Origin: Asterella californica
Taxonomy: Eukaryota; Streptophyta; Marchantiopsida; Marchantiales; Aytoniaceae
Direction of reading: 5' to 3'
Length of the DNA stretch: 64,000 nucleotides
Assembly: GCA_036924285.1 (NCBI GenBank)
Contig: JAYKYS010000002.1
Span: 49,119,501-49,183,500, forward strand
In this document: positions 42,581 to 53,657 of the stretch, one piece after another
How the letters are laid out: the number at the start of each line of letters is the position of its first letter
Numbering within the stretch: the first letter of the stretch is position 1
Translations under genes and position numbers: made by a program
The notes under the pieces: generated by a model
The model's database searches: none
The model's input: only the letters and a program-made list of their open reading frames with translations
What the model was told of the DNA's origin: nothing

Positions 42581-45500
42581 TGTGATACCCACAAATTGCA
42601 GGATTCACGAATTTTTACAATTTTTAAGATTAATAACTTGTTTGTATAACTGAAGAAGCGTTGTTACATAAGATTACTGCTTCCTTAGCATGAAGATGAT
42701 CTTATGAGCTTTTTGATAAGAAGTTGACTTCTTCGGAAGACGACCGTCTTCCGAGAAGTGTCTGCTCAGTTGCGTCTTCGGAAGACGGAAGACGGCGGAA
42801 GATGCCCATCTTCCGGAAGACAGCGACTGCGAAGGCCTAACCATGAGTTTCCAGGTAAAAGAGTGGGTGTACCTACTAGGTAACACCAAGGTGGTAGGTA
42901 GGTCGAGTAAGCCACATAGGGTCGAAACCTCTAATCTGTGGGGAAGATGCGCAGGAAGCGCAGTGAAGAGACCCGCTCCTGCCATGAGGGATCTTTCACC
43001 CCGGAAGATGAGAAGAGTAGCTTCTTCTCGTGCGCAGAAGATGAAGGCCATTGTGGTGGAAGAGGCTTCCTTGCCTCTGGAAGACGAAGTCGACACCTCA
43101 GAGCGAGTAGTGGAGATGAACTTGTCTTCCGCAGGAAGACGACTGGAGGAGTTCAGCGCCTTCTTCCACAAGGAGATCTAGGCAGCTATGGAGTTGCTGG
43201 AGAAGAGAGCGAAAGCTCAAGAGAGGTCCTTGCAACCTGGATTCGGTCTGCGCACCTTGATGCGACAGGAAGAAGACCAGAGGAAGACGGAGGCGTTGGA
43301 AGCTAGTCTCCGCACCACGGAGAAGCTCGCAGCAAAGTACAAGGCGGAAGCAGCCGCTTCTGCCAAGGAGCTGGTGCAACTTCGGAAGAACAACCAGGAG
43401 ATGCAGGCGCGTGTACAGCAGCGCGATCAGGAGGTCCTCCGAGTGCGGGAGAAGATCACCGCCCTCGCAGAGGAGAAGATGACATGGGCGAGGCAGCAGG
43501 AAGCCGCAGAAGCGCAAGTTTCAGTTGAGAAGACGCAGCGGGAAGCAGCGGAGGCTCGTGCATAGGAGATGCTAGCACAGTCGGTGGAAGCGCTTCGGAA
43601 GAAGTTCAACTTCACCACCGGTAGGAAGTTACTTACCTTGGCTAGAGGATGGGACAGCGAGTCCAAGACAATGTTGGTGGAATGCAGGGAGAGCATGTTC
43701 AGGTACTTGGATCGACAAATAGAAGGAGTGAAGACACTCTATGGTCTTCCCTCGCTTCCGACACCTGCAACCGCATCTTCCCAAGCTCCAGCACCATCGA
43801 CTGGATCCAGAATGGAGAGGGAGGAGTTCGATCTCGTTGTGCACTTGGTAGTGACAGCGTTGGAAGCCGAGAAGACTCCAGAAGATGCTCCGGAAGACAA
43901 GATGCATTATGGAAGACAGAAAGACGAGCCGTCTTCCCAAGTATTCCGCGTGGAGGAAGCGACTTCCCCGAGCCCCTATGAGATCGTTATGGTCCCTAGT
44001 CCCGCACCAGTGTCTCAGAAGATGGAGAAAGCACCGGTCGACTCCGCTTCCCAGAAGACGCTTCTGTCTTCCGAAGCAAAAGCCGAAGCCGAGGAAGACG
44101 CAGCAGCAGCGACAGCAGGGCCAGCAAAGAACGATGAGGAGGAAGCTACCTCAGTGACACCCGAGGTAACCGCAGGGCTTTCTAGCTTATCAGAAGCCGC
44201 GTTAGGAGCTCTGATAGGGGCAGATCAGGTAGAGATTGCCACCGAGCAATCAGAGTAGATAGTAACTGAAGTGACAAACTCCAAATTTAGTAAGATCGAA
44301 CATGCTATCTTAAGAATGGCAGTTTTTCAGTGTAAAATTAGTTAGGATACCATGTGGCAGCATAGGTAGCGTAGGAGTAACAAGGTGGATGGCTAATTAG
44401 GAAGGGGAACCGCTTGCATGTGGGATGACAACCTCCTGTCAGCGCCTCTCTCTCCCTGGTAGTCGTCTCCCCTGGTTCTCATGGCAGCGACATAAGTAGG
44501 ATCGAAGAGTAGGAGATAGAGTTCTGTAGCTACTGCACACACATATCGATTCGATGGTGCAGGCAGACGAGACACATTAGAGAAGAGATACAGGATAGAC
44601 AGTTCTTCGCACACTACACCCGTTGTTGGAAACATACGAATAGTCTGGGAATACACAGGAGGGGTCTGCATACTCGTACCAGCAGTGGTTCGGAGATGTA
44701 GATAGAGGTAGTGTACAGTCTAGGAACAGGGAACGACATCCTCGTACAGTCCTGTTGGTTAGACTGGTGTGTCGAGGAGTAGACGCAGGAAGTAGAGGGA
44801 GTGAGCTTCCCAATGCCATTGTGACTTCTTCTCGGAGAATGGATTGTAGATTTGAGTGCAGAAGCTTTGTTCATGTCTTCTGGGTGGTGGGTTTTCTTGA
44901 ATTCGCTCCCAATTGTGCATGGGAAGTATTCTTCTTGAGTGGCGGTGAATGTCGACAGTTGTGGAAGTGTAGCTTGGCTCGTCCAGTAGAGCACTTAGGA
45001 TCTGCGTACGGACGGTCTTATGGGTAAGAGATCCCGGAAGACAGAGTAGTCAGAGCAGCGAAGTGAAGAAGAAAGAAGCCTTCTTCCCGCAACAGAAGAC
45101 GACATCCTCGAGTAGAAGACGGTGCAACAGTACTCACGTTTGTTGTCTTCCTCCTCAAATTATTACAAGCAGGGATGGCTTGTTAGTCAGGATCCGGACT
45201 AGAAGTCTGTCGGAATCTTAATTTCTCCTTTTCATCTTGTTTTCTCTCGTTTGGATTTCCTCTTCTTCCCCATCTTCTCTCATCTTCCCCATCTTCTTAT
45301 CTTCTTCTAGTGAGCTTCCGAGACTTCTATTGAGCTTCCGTGAAGGTGAATGTCGTTGTAGTGCTGCAGGAAGATCATTTCCGTAGGCAGAAGCCTGGGA
45401 AGGCTACAGGGGGCATACACCCTATGATTTATCTAACCCGTTGGAATGTGAGTGTGAGAGTAAGGTGTAACGACCGTTGCTAGTCGACTTCTGTGGAGCA

Positions 45501-45832
45501 GGGCGATCTTCTGGATGTGTGAGAAGACGAGCTGAATCCCCAGAAAATGCGAATCGCTTCGGGAAGACGGTATCGAGAAGACCGGAAGAAGCAGCCTGGA
45601 AGCAGGAAGATCGTCTTCCCGAGCTTCTCTGTGAATAGTTGTGTGATATTTTAGTTGGTAGTTGTTTATTTAGATCCAGAGTACATTTTTGCGTATCTGA
45701 AAGACGCGTGATTTTGTGAGAAGACGGGATTTCTAGACAAAACCCGTGTGTTTGTGTGTTTAAACAGATCTTAGAACTTAGAGCAGCGTTACTTGCGTAA
45801 ATCCTCTGTGGGAACGATATCTTGTATACTAA
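42581..45832 (+). repeat. possible 3' LTR of element A (about 3.2 kb)
   Basis: The left edge is TGTGATACCCAC, 58 bp after pol and directly after a purine-leaning GAGGGTGGGCGTA. The right edge is suggested by AATCCTCTGTGGGAACGATA and TATACTA near 45800-45832, which resembles the end of many plant LTRs. Immediately afterwards an unrelated LRR gene scrap begins. No second copy is in the window to confirm the limits. The stretch shares the GGAAGAC/GTCTTCC-rich composition of element A's pol. Confidence 0.4.
42843..44258 (+). pseudogene. coiled-coil ORF downstream of element A pol, two nonsense codons
   Basis: A single frame of about 470 codons runs from ATG 42843 to TAG 44258. It is interrupted by two TAG codons (43179-43181 and 43563-43565), each replaceable by CAG through one C-to-T change. 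The middle (43200-43560) is a strong coiled coil rich in Glu, Lys, Gln and Ala (LEASLRTTEKLAAKYKAEAA, VQLRKNNQEMQARVQQRDQE). A short globular part with FNFTTGRKLLTLARGWDSES and MFRYLDRQIEGVKTLYGLP follows, then an acidic Ala/Glu/Ser/Pro-rich tail. The same strand as pol and its position just after the apparent LTR start suggest an extra retrotransposon ORF, or a captured gene. The family is not recognised. Confidence 0.55.
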
Positions 45833-45849
45833 ATGGGCAAAAGGAGTAA

Positions 45850-46023
45850 TCCTGCGTCACTACAGAGAGGTTAAAACATTTGGAAATAATTTCGTGTGAA
45901 AAACTTGAGGGAGGTCCGGAGACATTTGAAAATTTAAGTAGGTTGGAGCACCTGCATGTAAGCGGCTGTGATTTCCTAGAGACTTCACTGAAGGCGTCCA
46001 AAATCTTATGGAGGTTGAAGTAG
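45850..46023 (+). pseudogene. leucine-rich repeat fragment, NB-LRR type
   Basis: The plus-strand frame reads ERLKHLEIISCEKLEGGPET, then FENLSRLEHLHVSGCDFLET, and stops at 46021-46023. The L--L-I--C--LE--PE-F-NLS-LEHL-VSGC--LE spacing is that of plant intracellular immune receptor (NB-LRR) repeats. Only two repeats remain, bounded left by a TAA at 45847 and the presumed LTR edge, so this looks like the target gene or a gene scrap beside element A. No NB-ARC or TIR motifs are visible in the window. Confidence 0.65.
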
Positions 46024-48490
46024 ACAATGGACATGAACTAAAAGACAAGAAGGTGATGCTTAAAAATAGAAGTTGTGGGTAGAAATGCACCCACCCGGTG
46101 AATCTGAGTAGTCATTAGGATCAACATAAATAAATATAATTATTTAGTTTTTTTACATTATTAAAATAAAAGTTTATTACAATAGATGTATATGGAGTAT
46201 CGTTCCAACCCGTAGAGGGAAGAATTTTGACTCCCATTATGTTATTTAAATATACTAGAAATGTCTAGTGGAAATGCTCAAAAAATTGATCGATTAGAGG
46301 TCAAATACATTCAAATTTTCAGATTCAGAATTCCCAGAAGAAAATGAGTCTAAAGTCCGTGAAAGAATGGACCACCGGAGTGTATAAGGATTGTGTTACA
46401 AAGAGTAGAGGTTGGTAAGGCGAATGTGCACACACGTGTAATGTGAAATCTTGCTCAAGCGTTTGCTACAAGGTACTAGATCGGTACATATACTTAAAGC
46501 AGTGTATACTTATAGTAGGTGTCATAATAAATGAACACTAGCTGACGTCCCATTTCTACATAACATAGAGTTCAGAAATTCACAAGCCCATATGCATTCA
46601 AGCTACAAACCAGGTCTTGGTCCATCTCTATTCAGTTTGATTTGACTTAAGCACAGAATATGCATAGCATAAGTCACGAGAAGAAGTGGTTTTTTAATCC
46701 TAAACCATTCTCTGAGATTGAACTGAGAATAATATAATGTTTAGGATGCATGATTATGACAGTTGTTTTCCTAGTGATATAAAGTCTTGCTTGTTTTAGG
46801 AGAAGATCTAACCATTGAACTGTGTTTCTATAAATACTAACGTTCATGGTTTATCACATTAACATGTAAATCATGACTTATTACCAATCAAGGATTACCA
46901 TATATCTTGTCTGATAATCCGCTGCAGATGATAATGTATATACTTGTCGAGCGTCTCTTGGGTTCAGAGATTGTGTAATGCTGAGTTGTAGGTTAAGGAA
47001 TCTAGTCTCGACCAGTTTAAAAGGTCACGTGGTAGATCCTTACAGTAAGACCTACTAGGAATACTTTCATAAACAAAGTGTTAAAGCATCTCCACCTTTC
47101 TTATCTCTTCTTTATAGAAAAAAAGTGAAATATCTTTATCTCTAAGAGAGGAATTTCCCCAACGCACTCCTTAAATGGATCTCTAAAGAGTATAAGAAAC
47201 TCAAACCTTTTCAAAATTACTAAAAACTGTTCCTCGAATGATGTGATATGAGGTTAAAGGGTTTTTATTGCAGTCTTTAAGTTAAGGAAATGAGATAGCT
47301 TTTAGACAGTTATGTAAATTAAAGATTAATATAAAGATCAACGGTGGGAAGGACACTCTATATTAGAGAATAGAGAGTGCCAAAGTTAAAAAAAGAAGAT
47401 TCTTTAATGAAAAAAAGAATTATTTATCAAAGGATAACTTTGTATAGAACTTTGCATCTCTAAAAGTTACCATTGTGAATTGGCAGGACAATTTCGTGTC
47501 TAAATTTCTTGTGTTTTTGAAACTTGGAATCACTCCCTGAGTATTGGTTTCTCCACTGCAAAAACAGAATGAAAAGAAATTAAGAAACGTACTTGCACTC
47601 CTGACCAATCATCATCCTCCCATAATAATTTGTAAAGATTATAGCTTTGGACACCTCTAATACAAAGATTTTACATGTTAGAACCGCTACAATGTCGAAA
47701 TTTACTTGTCTAAGAACATCTCCATCGAGAGTCTTTAAAAGCTCCTCTAACCAGTTAGGGAGCCAGTTAGTTAGATGTTTTTATTCCATGAGAGATGATT
47801 AGGTATAGGGTAATGCACTCTTAAGAATATATTATCTCTTTTGAAAGTCGTAGTCAACATAGAAACCTGAAATAGACGTAATGCTCGACTAAGATGACAT
47901 TACATAGAGTAATGCACAAATATGGTTTAAGTATTTATACGTTATCGTAGTGCGTGGTGTTCAAGATGATGAAACGGAACTTCGGAAGATACTCAATTGG
48001 CATTTGTTTAAGAAGCTGCACCCTAGCTTATCAAGCTGGGCAGGAGTTAAGCCGGTGCTATCCTCGGCAAGTTGCCCCCTAGCTTGGGTTGAAATATCAC
48101 CCTAAAGGGGGCGGAAGTTTTCAGAATGCAGAGCTCATCGAGGAGAGCGACTTTGTACTTCTAGTTTTGACAAAAAGTGTTTTAAGTAATAGTTAGTACA
48201 CGTTTTAGACTGAGAAATATGCGAAAGAGAGAAATCTGTCGATTCTGGCTCATGACTCGAACTCAGAATCTGATAGCGTGAGTGTGTAGGTGTTCACGAG
48301 TACTATAGTTTTGACTCTTTGTTCATTAAAAACGGAGTTGTATAGAGAAGTTAGTGTAAGAAAAGCTAGTAAAGACTTTACAGGAAAACTTTTGAAAAAA
48401 ATTTGCAAAAAATTTTAAAGCTTCTTGAACTAATCGTTTTTGACATTCAGTAAAAGCATATGTACAAAAATTTTAACTTTCTAGAACGGA
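46024..48490. other. AT-rich intergenic sequence
   Basis: No gene is seen. Two places (47088 and 47706) carry A-CATCTCCA phrases like the ends of many plant MITE or hAT-type elements, but no matching opposite ends were found, so no element is called. Confidence 0.45.
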
Positions 48491-48880
48491 ACCAAATGCC
48501 ATCTCAGTGATAGGGCGCCTGCCTAAGAGGAAAGTGGTCTCAAGATCAATTCTCCCTTGCCTCTCATTCCTTCTGGCGTGTTGACCTCCTGGATGGGAGT
48601 CTATGTTGGATACGTAGCCACATCCTGCATATCTAGGGACGGGAGACCAGTATCTCTCTTAATCGCGAGCTTCTTGACCTAAACCTTCGCATGCCACCGT
48701 GAATATACCATAAGAGATACTTGGTGCGCATATGAAGGGACTGTAAGCCTTGTGGGGCAGCCCCATAAGTGTATGAGCTTCGGCCTACATTGGATGGCTT
48801 GTGATATATTCAAGGTGGCATCAAGAGCACGGGAAACTTTTGTTAATCAGTTAAGTAATCATCGAGTCGGCTTAGCAATT
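48491..48880 (+). repeat. possible tRNA-derived SINE
   Basis: CATCTCAGTGATAGGGCG at about 48499 resembles a tRNA A box region (usual GCTCAGTGGTAGAGCG). AGATCAATTCTCCC about 35 bp later resembles a B box. The next 350 bp have no coding signal. No poly-A tail or target duplication was found, so this is tentative. Confidence 0.35.
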
Positions 48881-50333
48881 GCAAAAGAAGCTATGAGACC
48901 TTTATCGGTGAAGGAGTCGGTTTTGTAAACACAGTTGTGAAACTTTTATTAAGGCTTGCAAATAAGGTTCTGTACGTAGTAAGGGGGCAGCTTAGCTAAG
49001 GAGCTGCTTCTGATAAGTGGTTGTGCTTATAAGGACAATAGGGAGCAGCTTAGCTAGGGCCTTATCTTTTAGGTTAAATAACCTGTGGGGGCTTTGGACG
49101 AGGACTTTTTTGACAGAAAGAAGGGAGGCAGTCATAGGGACACGCAGGAGAAGCTGGGGAAATCAAATTTCTGAAAAAACTGAGCTTGGAGGTCATCGCA
49201 AAGAGAGGGGCAAGTGTTTTAGAGCTTGAACTTTGTCTAATAAACTGTTTTGGAGATAAATTATTTTCAGAAGGCAGTCTATAATCTATTGAGCGGAGAT
49301 CAGTTTGATGATCTGTGGGAGGCTTTTGATCGTCGTTGAATCAAATTTCTGAGAGTTTTCAGTTGGGAGGTTGACGCAAGGAGAGGAATAAGAGTTGGGG
49401 GCTTGAATTCCACCTACTAGATTGGGTTTGAGGTGAACTTGGCGGACTTTGGCAGAGAACTGATAGACAAAAGAGAGAGACGCGCAGGAGAGGAAGAGAG
49501 AGATTTTCTACGGTTGAAGAAATTGGTGGTAGAGTCGACATTCAAATAAAGTTATTTTGAATCATGAGAGGCCTATCTGTGTACCTGAGTCTTTGTTTGA
49601 GTGTTTGTTTCGTAATTGGTGGATGCAAGAAGTAAGATTTTGATATCTCATCGTCAGCATCAATCTGTTTTCTCTTTTGATCGTTTCTCTAATCAACCAC
49701 AGTCAGGAGGTCGGCCCTCCTCAAGAAAGACTCTCGCCACGACAACGTTAAGCACTAAGAAATTTTATTTCTTTAACTTCCACATTGTCAGGATCTGAGG
49801 AGAGCGTGAGAGTATGCATCAAAACGTAATCTCAAGATCTCATAAACATACTTATTACATTATATTTATATTAAAATATTATATAGATTTTGACTCCATA
49901 CGAAGTCCTCTAAAAAGAAAAAATCACTCAACTATCCAGTTTGGTTGCATAACGACTTTGGCAAGAGGCTATGGGTGTTTTTTACGAGCATTTTCCAGAA
50001 GCACCAGTAGAAAAATACCTCAAGCCTTTTTAAGTTGCTTCGTACTCCTTTTGGTAGTAAGGACGTTTATATTCAGGTTTCAGAAACATTAATAAGAATT
50101 TTGAGAAGAAACGGTACTGTCAACTCAAACGATTACTCGTGGAGAATGAACAATTCTACACAATGTTATATTTGATAAACTACGGAGGTTAGAGTTCTTC
50201 TTGTTAAAGAATCTTCTTTCTTCACTTTCACATATGAATCCAGTCAGAATGATTGTCCTCATGATTTCATTCGTGGAGGCTTAGGAATGTCAACAGATCT
50301 TACAATATCTTTTAGAACTCTTTTATCTTGCAG
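48881..50333. other. unassigned sequence with a short direct repeat
   Basis: TCAAATTTCTGA-A-----TGAG-TTGGAGGTCATCGCAAAGAGAGG at about 49163 recurs in altered form at about 49339 (TCAAATTTCTGAGAGTTTTC, then GGGAGGTTGACGCAAGGAGAGG). GGGGGCAGCTTAGCTAAGG-type phrases at 48983 and 49040 also repeat. This may be an old LTR, but no termini are identifiable. Confidence 0.35.
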
Positions 50334-50509
50334 TACTTAGCAGCTCTTTGCTTGTCGAGCCCGTTAATCCTCCAGTCGTTGACCCTCTAACCGAAGCCAG
50401 TGATGCCCGCGGGGATGATAGCGAGCTTGGACCCTGGAATCCTAGAATTCTGGATCTAAATCGACTGAGTGAAGGATCCCTGTCAAGTTCCAACGGCTCT
50501 TATTTATAG
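50334..50509 (+). CDS. possible terminal exon, unknown protein
   Basis: After a pyrimidine-rich acceptor (TTTTATCTTGCAG) a frame of 57 codons runs to TAG: LSSSLLVEPVNPPVVDPLTE, ASDARGDDSELGPWNP, RILDLNRLSEGSLSSS. The even codon use and good acceptor suggest a real or former last exon, but I found no upstream partner exon and no family. It could be chance. Confidence 0.3.
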
Positions 50510-51654
50510 TTCTGTGTCTTTGGTCAGTTCTCTTTCCATATGACATAGTCTCGTACTGGACGTAGGAATGGGTTCAGTCCCACTATTCCAGCTGTCTGAG
50601 GAAGTGTAGCTATACGAGAATGCGACACAATGAATAGCCAAGTGATGGGAAGACCTCATCAAACTTACAAGGGAAAGAGGGACCCGTCTTTAGTTAAACG
50701 GGAGATTATTGTGTACTGTACAAGTGTAGCCATTGCTTCCAAAATTATCTCTCACTTGTTCATACCATCATTATGTACTTAGACCATGTACATGATGTTC
50801 TTATTCCTTAACGGTTGATGGAAAGCACAAAAAATTACTTTACCGCACCCTTGATACTTTTGTTGGATTTAGGATTTGATTAATGCAACCTTGACTGACA
50901 ATAGTAGGTTTATCAAGTTTATTGTCATAACTAGACATCACACTGGGAAAAAAATCTATCAGACAACATAAGAATAAACCTTTGACCACGAGTGTTCCGT
51001 GGTTGAATACTTTATCAATCGATGGTGTGCTTTACGATCTAAGCCATTATCCAAAGGCGGCTTATGCATGTAAACCTGTTGCTCGAGGGAGTGAGCTTCT
51101 TGCTTCTGCTAAACATAGAACAAGTAAGAGACTGCACAAACACTTCTAACCAAACTTTCCATAAGAAAACTCTCACAAGTCAGACTAACGGTGATCTGTT
51201 GTTCACATGAATGATTCACATTGAAATCACATGTTGATCTATTAAACTTGCTTTTACCGGTGAAGAGTGTGATCAAGTGGAACGATCTTAAGAGGGTTGC
51301 GATCAAGTAAATTTCTAGGGAAAGCATAATCTAGTTTACTAGATTATTCCACCATTGGTTGTAAGAGATTTTCATAACTTTCATAAAGCATTTTACTGGT
51401 TCTGCAATAATTTTACTTATCACTTCTCGAGATCAATCTATTTCTGTAAATGCAATAGAATTTATGTTAGTAAAAGTAATCTATTGCACATTGTTCAAAA
51501 GCTTTTGAATCTACACTCCTTGACAAAGTCTGACATTGGAGGCATATGGATTTTTGCTAAGAGGAGAGGAGTGAATTACTCTTTTATAATCGGTCCTCGA
51601 GCTTTTACGCTCTTACATGAAATTGATTACACCACTCTTTGTAGTAGTTCGCTT
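50510..51654. other. unassigned sequence
   Basis: A short frame at 51355-51666 is AT-rich and unsupported. No repeat or RNA gene is recognised. Confidence 0.4.
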
Positions 51655-53020
51655 GCGAGTATTTAGGATCTCCTATGAATGACAGCAAATTGAGGCTACG
51701 CACACAACCATTAAAAACACCACAAGTCAAGGAATCTGCCCCGGTTTGTCAACACCGGATAGTAAATTTTAACTTAGTTGCTCGATTTAACATAATTTCT
51801 TTTCAGATAAAACAGATTCAGTACCCGCTTTGGGCAACTACAGCCAGTGGCCGGAATGATACCTTCACCATATGGAGGATTAAAACAACACACTAGTTGA
51901 GTTGGTTAGTTTATTCTAGGTTACTATGATTTTATGCTAGTCTTCAAACTATTAGAAGAGTTCTGACTTGAACATTAAATTTTAAAGACATTTAAGTTCT
52001 AAATTTTTCATTTTAATTCAAACTTTGTTTTATTACGCTTTTGCTTTTAGATACGATGGAAGTTAAAAACAATCAGAACAAATTGAAACTTTAGAACAGT
52101 GTAGTCTAAGAACAATTTGTATAAACGGTTGAACTCGTTGCCCCTATGAGCATTCTGGTAACGAATAAATCTCTTTTGCGAGTTTGCTTTCAAATAATCA
52201 AGAAACTGAACCATTTATACAAGTTTCTGTATTTTTGGAATTTTTGATGCTTTTTTAGCATGTATAAACTCAAATTTGAGCTCTTCACTTGCACTTGTTC
52301 AAGTTGATGGGCTCTTTCTATCCGTTTTGTATCCAATTCGTCGCTTTTCATTGGCTTTCAAATAAACGTGACAGTATTTGCATTTTTGTATATTTCATTA
52401 GTTTATTTGCAAAATGTAGAAATGGTTCTGCTACAAAGGTACTATATTCTTTTTTCATGAAAAGGTCATATTATTTTTCTCTACTTCTACACAAGGATGA
52501 AACAGCTCATTAATCATTCATAGTTTTACTTGTCTCTTATCATACACATAATGAAGTATCAAGTAAATAAACTCATCTATCTAGTTTAAGAAACCATTCA
52601 AGGAAACCCTCAGAATTTATCAAAGCAAAAGTTCTTAACTGAAATAAAAATGTGACTAGTTCTCACAAAATTTGTTTCGTCACAATACCTTGCTGCTCAC
52701 AACATTTTGAGAAAGGGAATTATGATGGCATAAGACAAAAATTGACTCCGTTGTTCTAACTATTTATTTGCTAAGTTTTCGCATTGTGTTGAAGCATCTT
52801 CTACTTTTCACATAGAGTGCCCTAGTGGGTCCGAATCAACAATTCCAATCTATATCTATAACTTAAGACATAAGCTTTTGGCATGGCTTAATCTAACTAA
52901 GTCGGATGGACAATCCTCGTATGAATACAATGAATGGTGACCTACTGATACCATAGGTGCAGCATATGTACAGGCTATAAAGAAAACGCACCTTCAGAAA
53001 AATGGAGTGTACGATGATTG
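51655..53020 (+). repeat. right arm of the 1.4-kb dispersed repeat
   Basis: Inverted, diverged copy of 920-2335. It contains a plausible terminal exon at 51807-51896 (acceptor TTTCAG, frame YPLWATTASGRNDTFTIWRI then KTTH-stop) whose ending is conserved in the other copy. Further homology runs downstream of the stop, for example ATTTATACAAGTTTCTG, CAATTCGTCGCTTTTCATTGG and GCATTGTGTTGAAGCATCTTCTAC. An upstream block at 51672-51735 (EATHTTIKNTTSQ in one frame, with a stop just before) is also shared. No known family is recognised. Confidence 0.75.
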
Positions 53021-53120
53021 TTCCGTTGCAGTTCATCCTCTGTCTGAAGAGTGCACTTCTCGATGTGCACGTGCTTCTTCTGCTTGTCCCCATCCGCTTT
53101 GTTCCGATGCAGTTCATCTT

Positions 53121-53657
53121 CTATATGAAGAGTGGACTTTCGGAAAGCTGCTTCTTTCTCACAAGTTCACCGTAGACTTCATCGTAATGGCCACCAGTCG
53201 ACAGATGCGACTGAAAAGTCTGCTTCTTCATCACTAGTTCATCGGACACTTCATCAGCACTGGTAGACAGATGCCATCGAGAAGTCTGCCAAAGACGAGA
53301 GGGAGTCTCAATTATCTGAGCTAATTTGAGAACATGTCTCATCTTAGACACTCCAATGTTGTTCAGATCTCCTTTAGTCATGCTGAAGAATGCTATAGAA
53401 TCTACTTGATGTATGATTGTGCTTTCATATTCTGTACTTCTTATGTACTGAAAAATTTTCTCAGCTAGAGCATATGCGTCGAGATACTCAAGTGCCATTT
53501 CGAAGACACGGACTACAAACAATACTGTTGCTGCACTAGCTACGAATGAAAAACTCTCTATTTTGTTCAAAACAGACTCGGGTACGAATGATAAACTCTT
53601 TGTTTCGTTCAAGACAGACTCAGGAACAAGACTCAAGAACAAGACGGTAGAGAACAA
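53121..53657 (-). CDS. 178-residue ORF with a possible SAM-like domain
   Basis: The middle of the frame reads LDAYALAEKIFQYIRSTEYE, then STIIHQVDSIAFFSMTKGDL, then NNIGVSKMRHVLKLAQII. This has the helix spacing of a sterile alpha motif domain, including a DL--IGV--MRH-LKL-Q-I end. The N-terminal part contains a duplicated phrase (VPESVLNETKS and VPESVLNKIES). The C-terminal part contains another (DEVSDELVMKKQ and DEVYGELVRKKQ), matching tandem DNA repeats at 53024-53280. SAM domains mediate protein-protein contact. No start context or introns were established and the ORF may be a fragment. Confidence 0.35.
   Translation of the reverse strand: MFSTVLFLSLVPESVLNETKSLSFVPESVLNKIESFSFVASAATVLFVVRVFEMALEYLDAYALAEKIFQYIRSTEYESTIIHQVDSIAFFSMTKGDLNNIGVSKMRHVLKLAQIIETPSRLWQTSRWHLSTSADEVSDELVMKKQTFQSHLSTGGHYDEVYGELVRKKQLSESPLFI

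Noticed and set aside
47085..47760. MITE bounded by A-CATCTCCA phrases at 47088 and 47706.
   Set aside because: Both phrases are in the same orientation and no inverted partner or target duplication was found.
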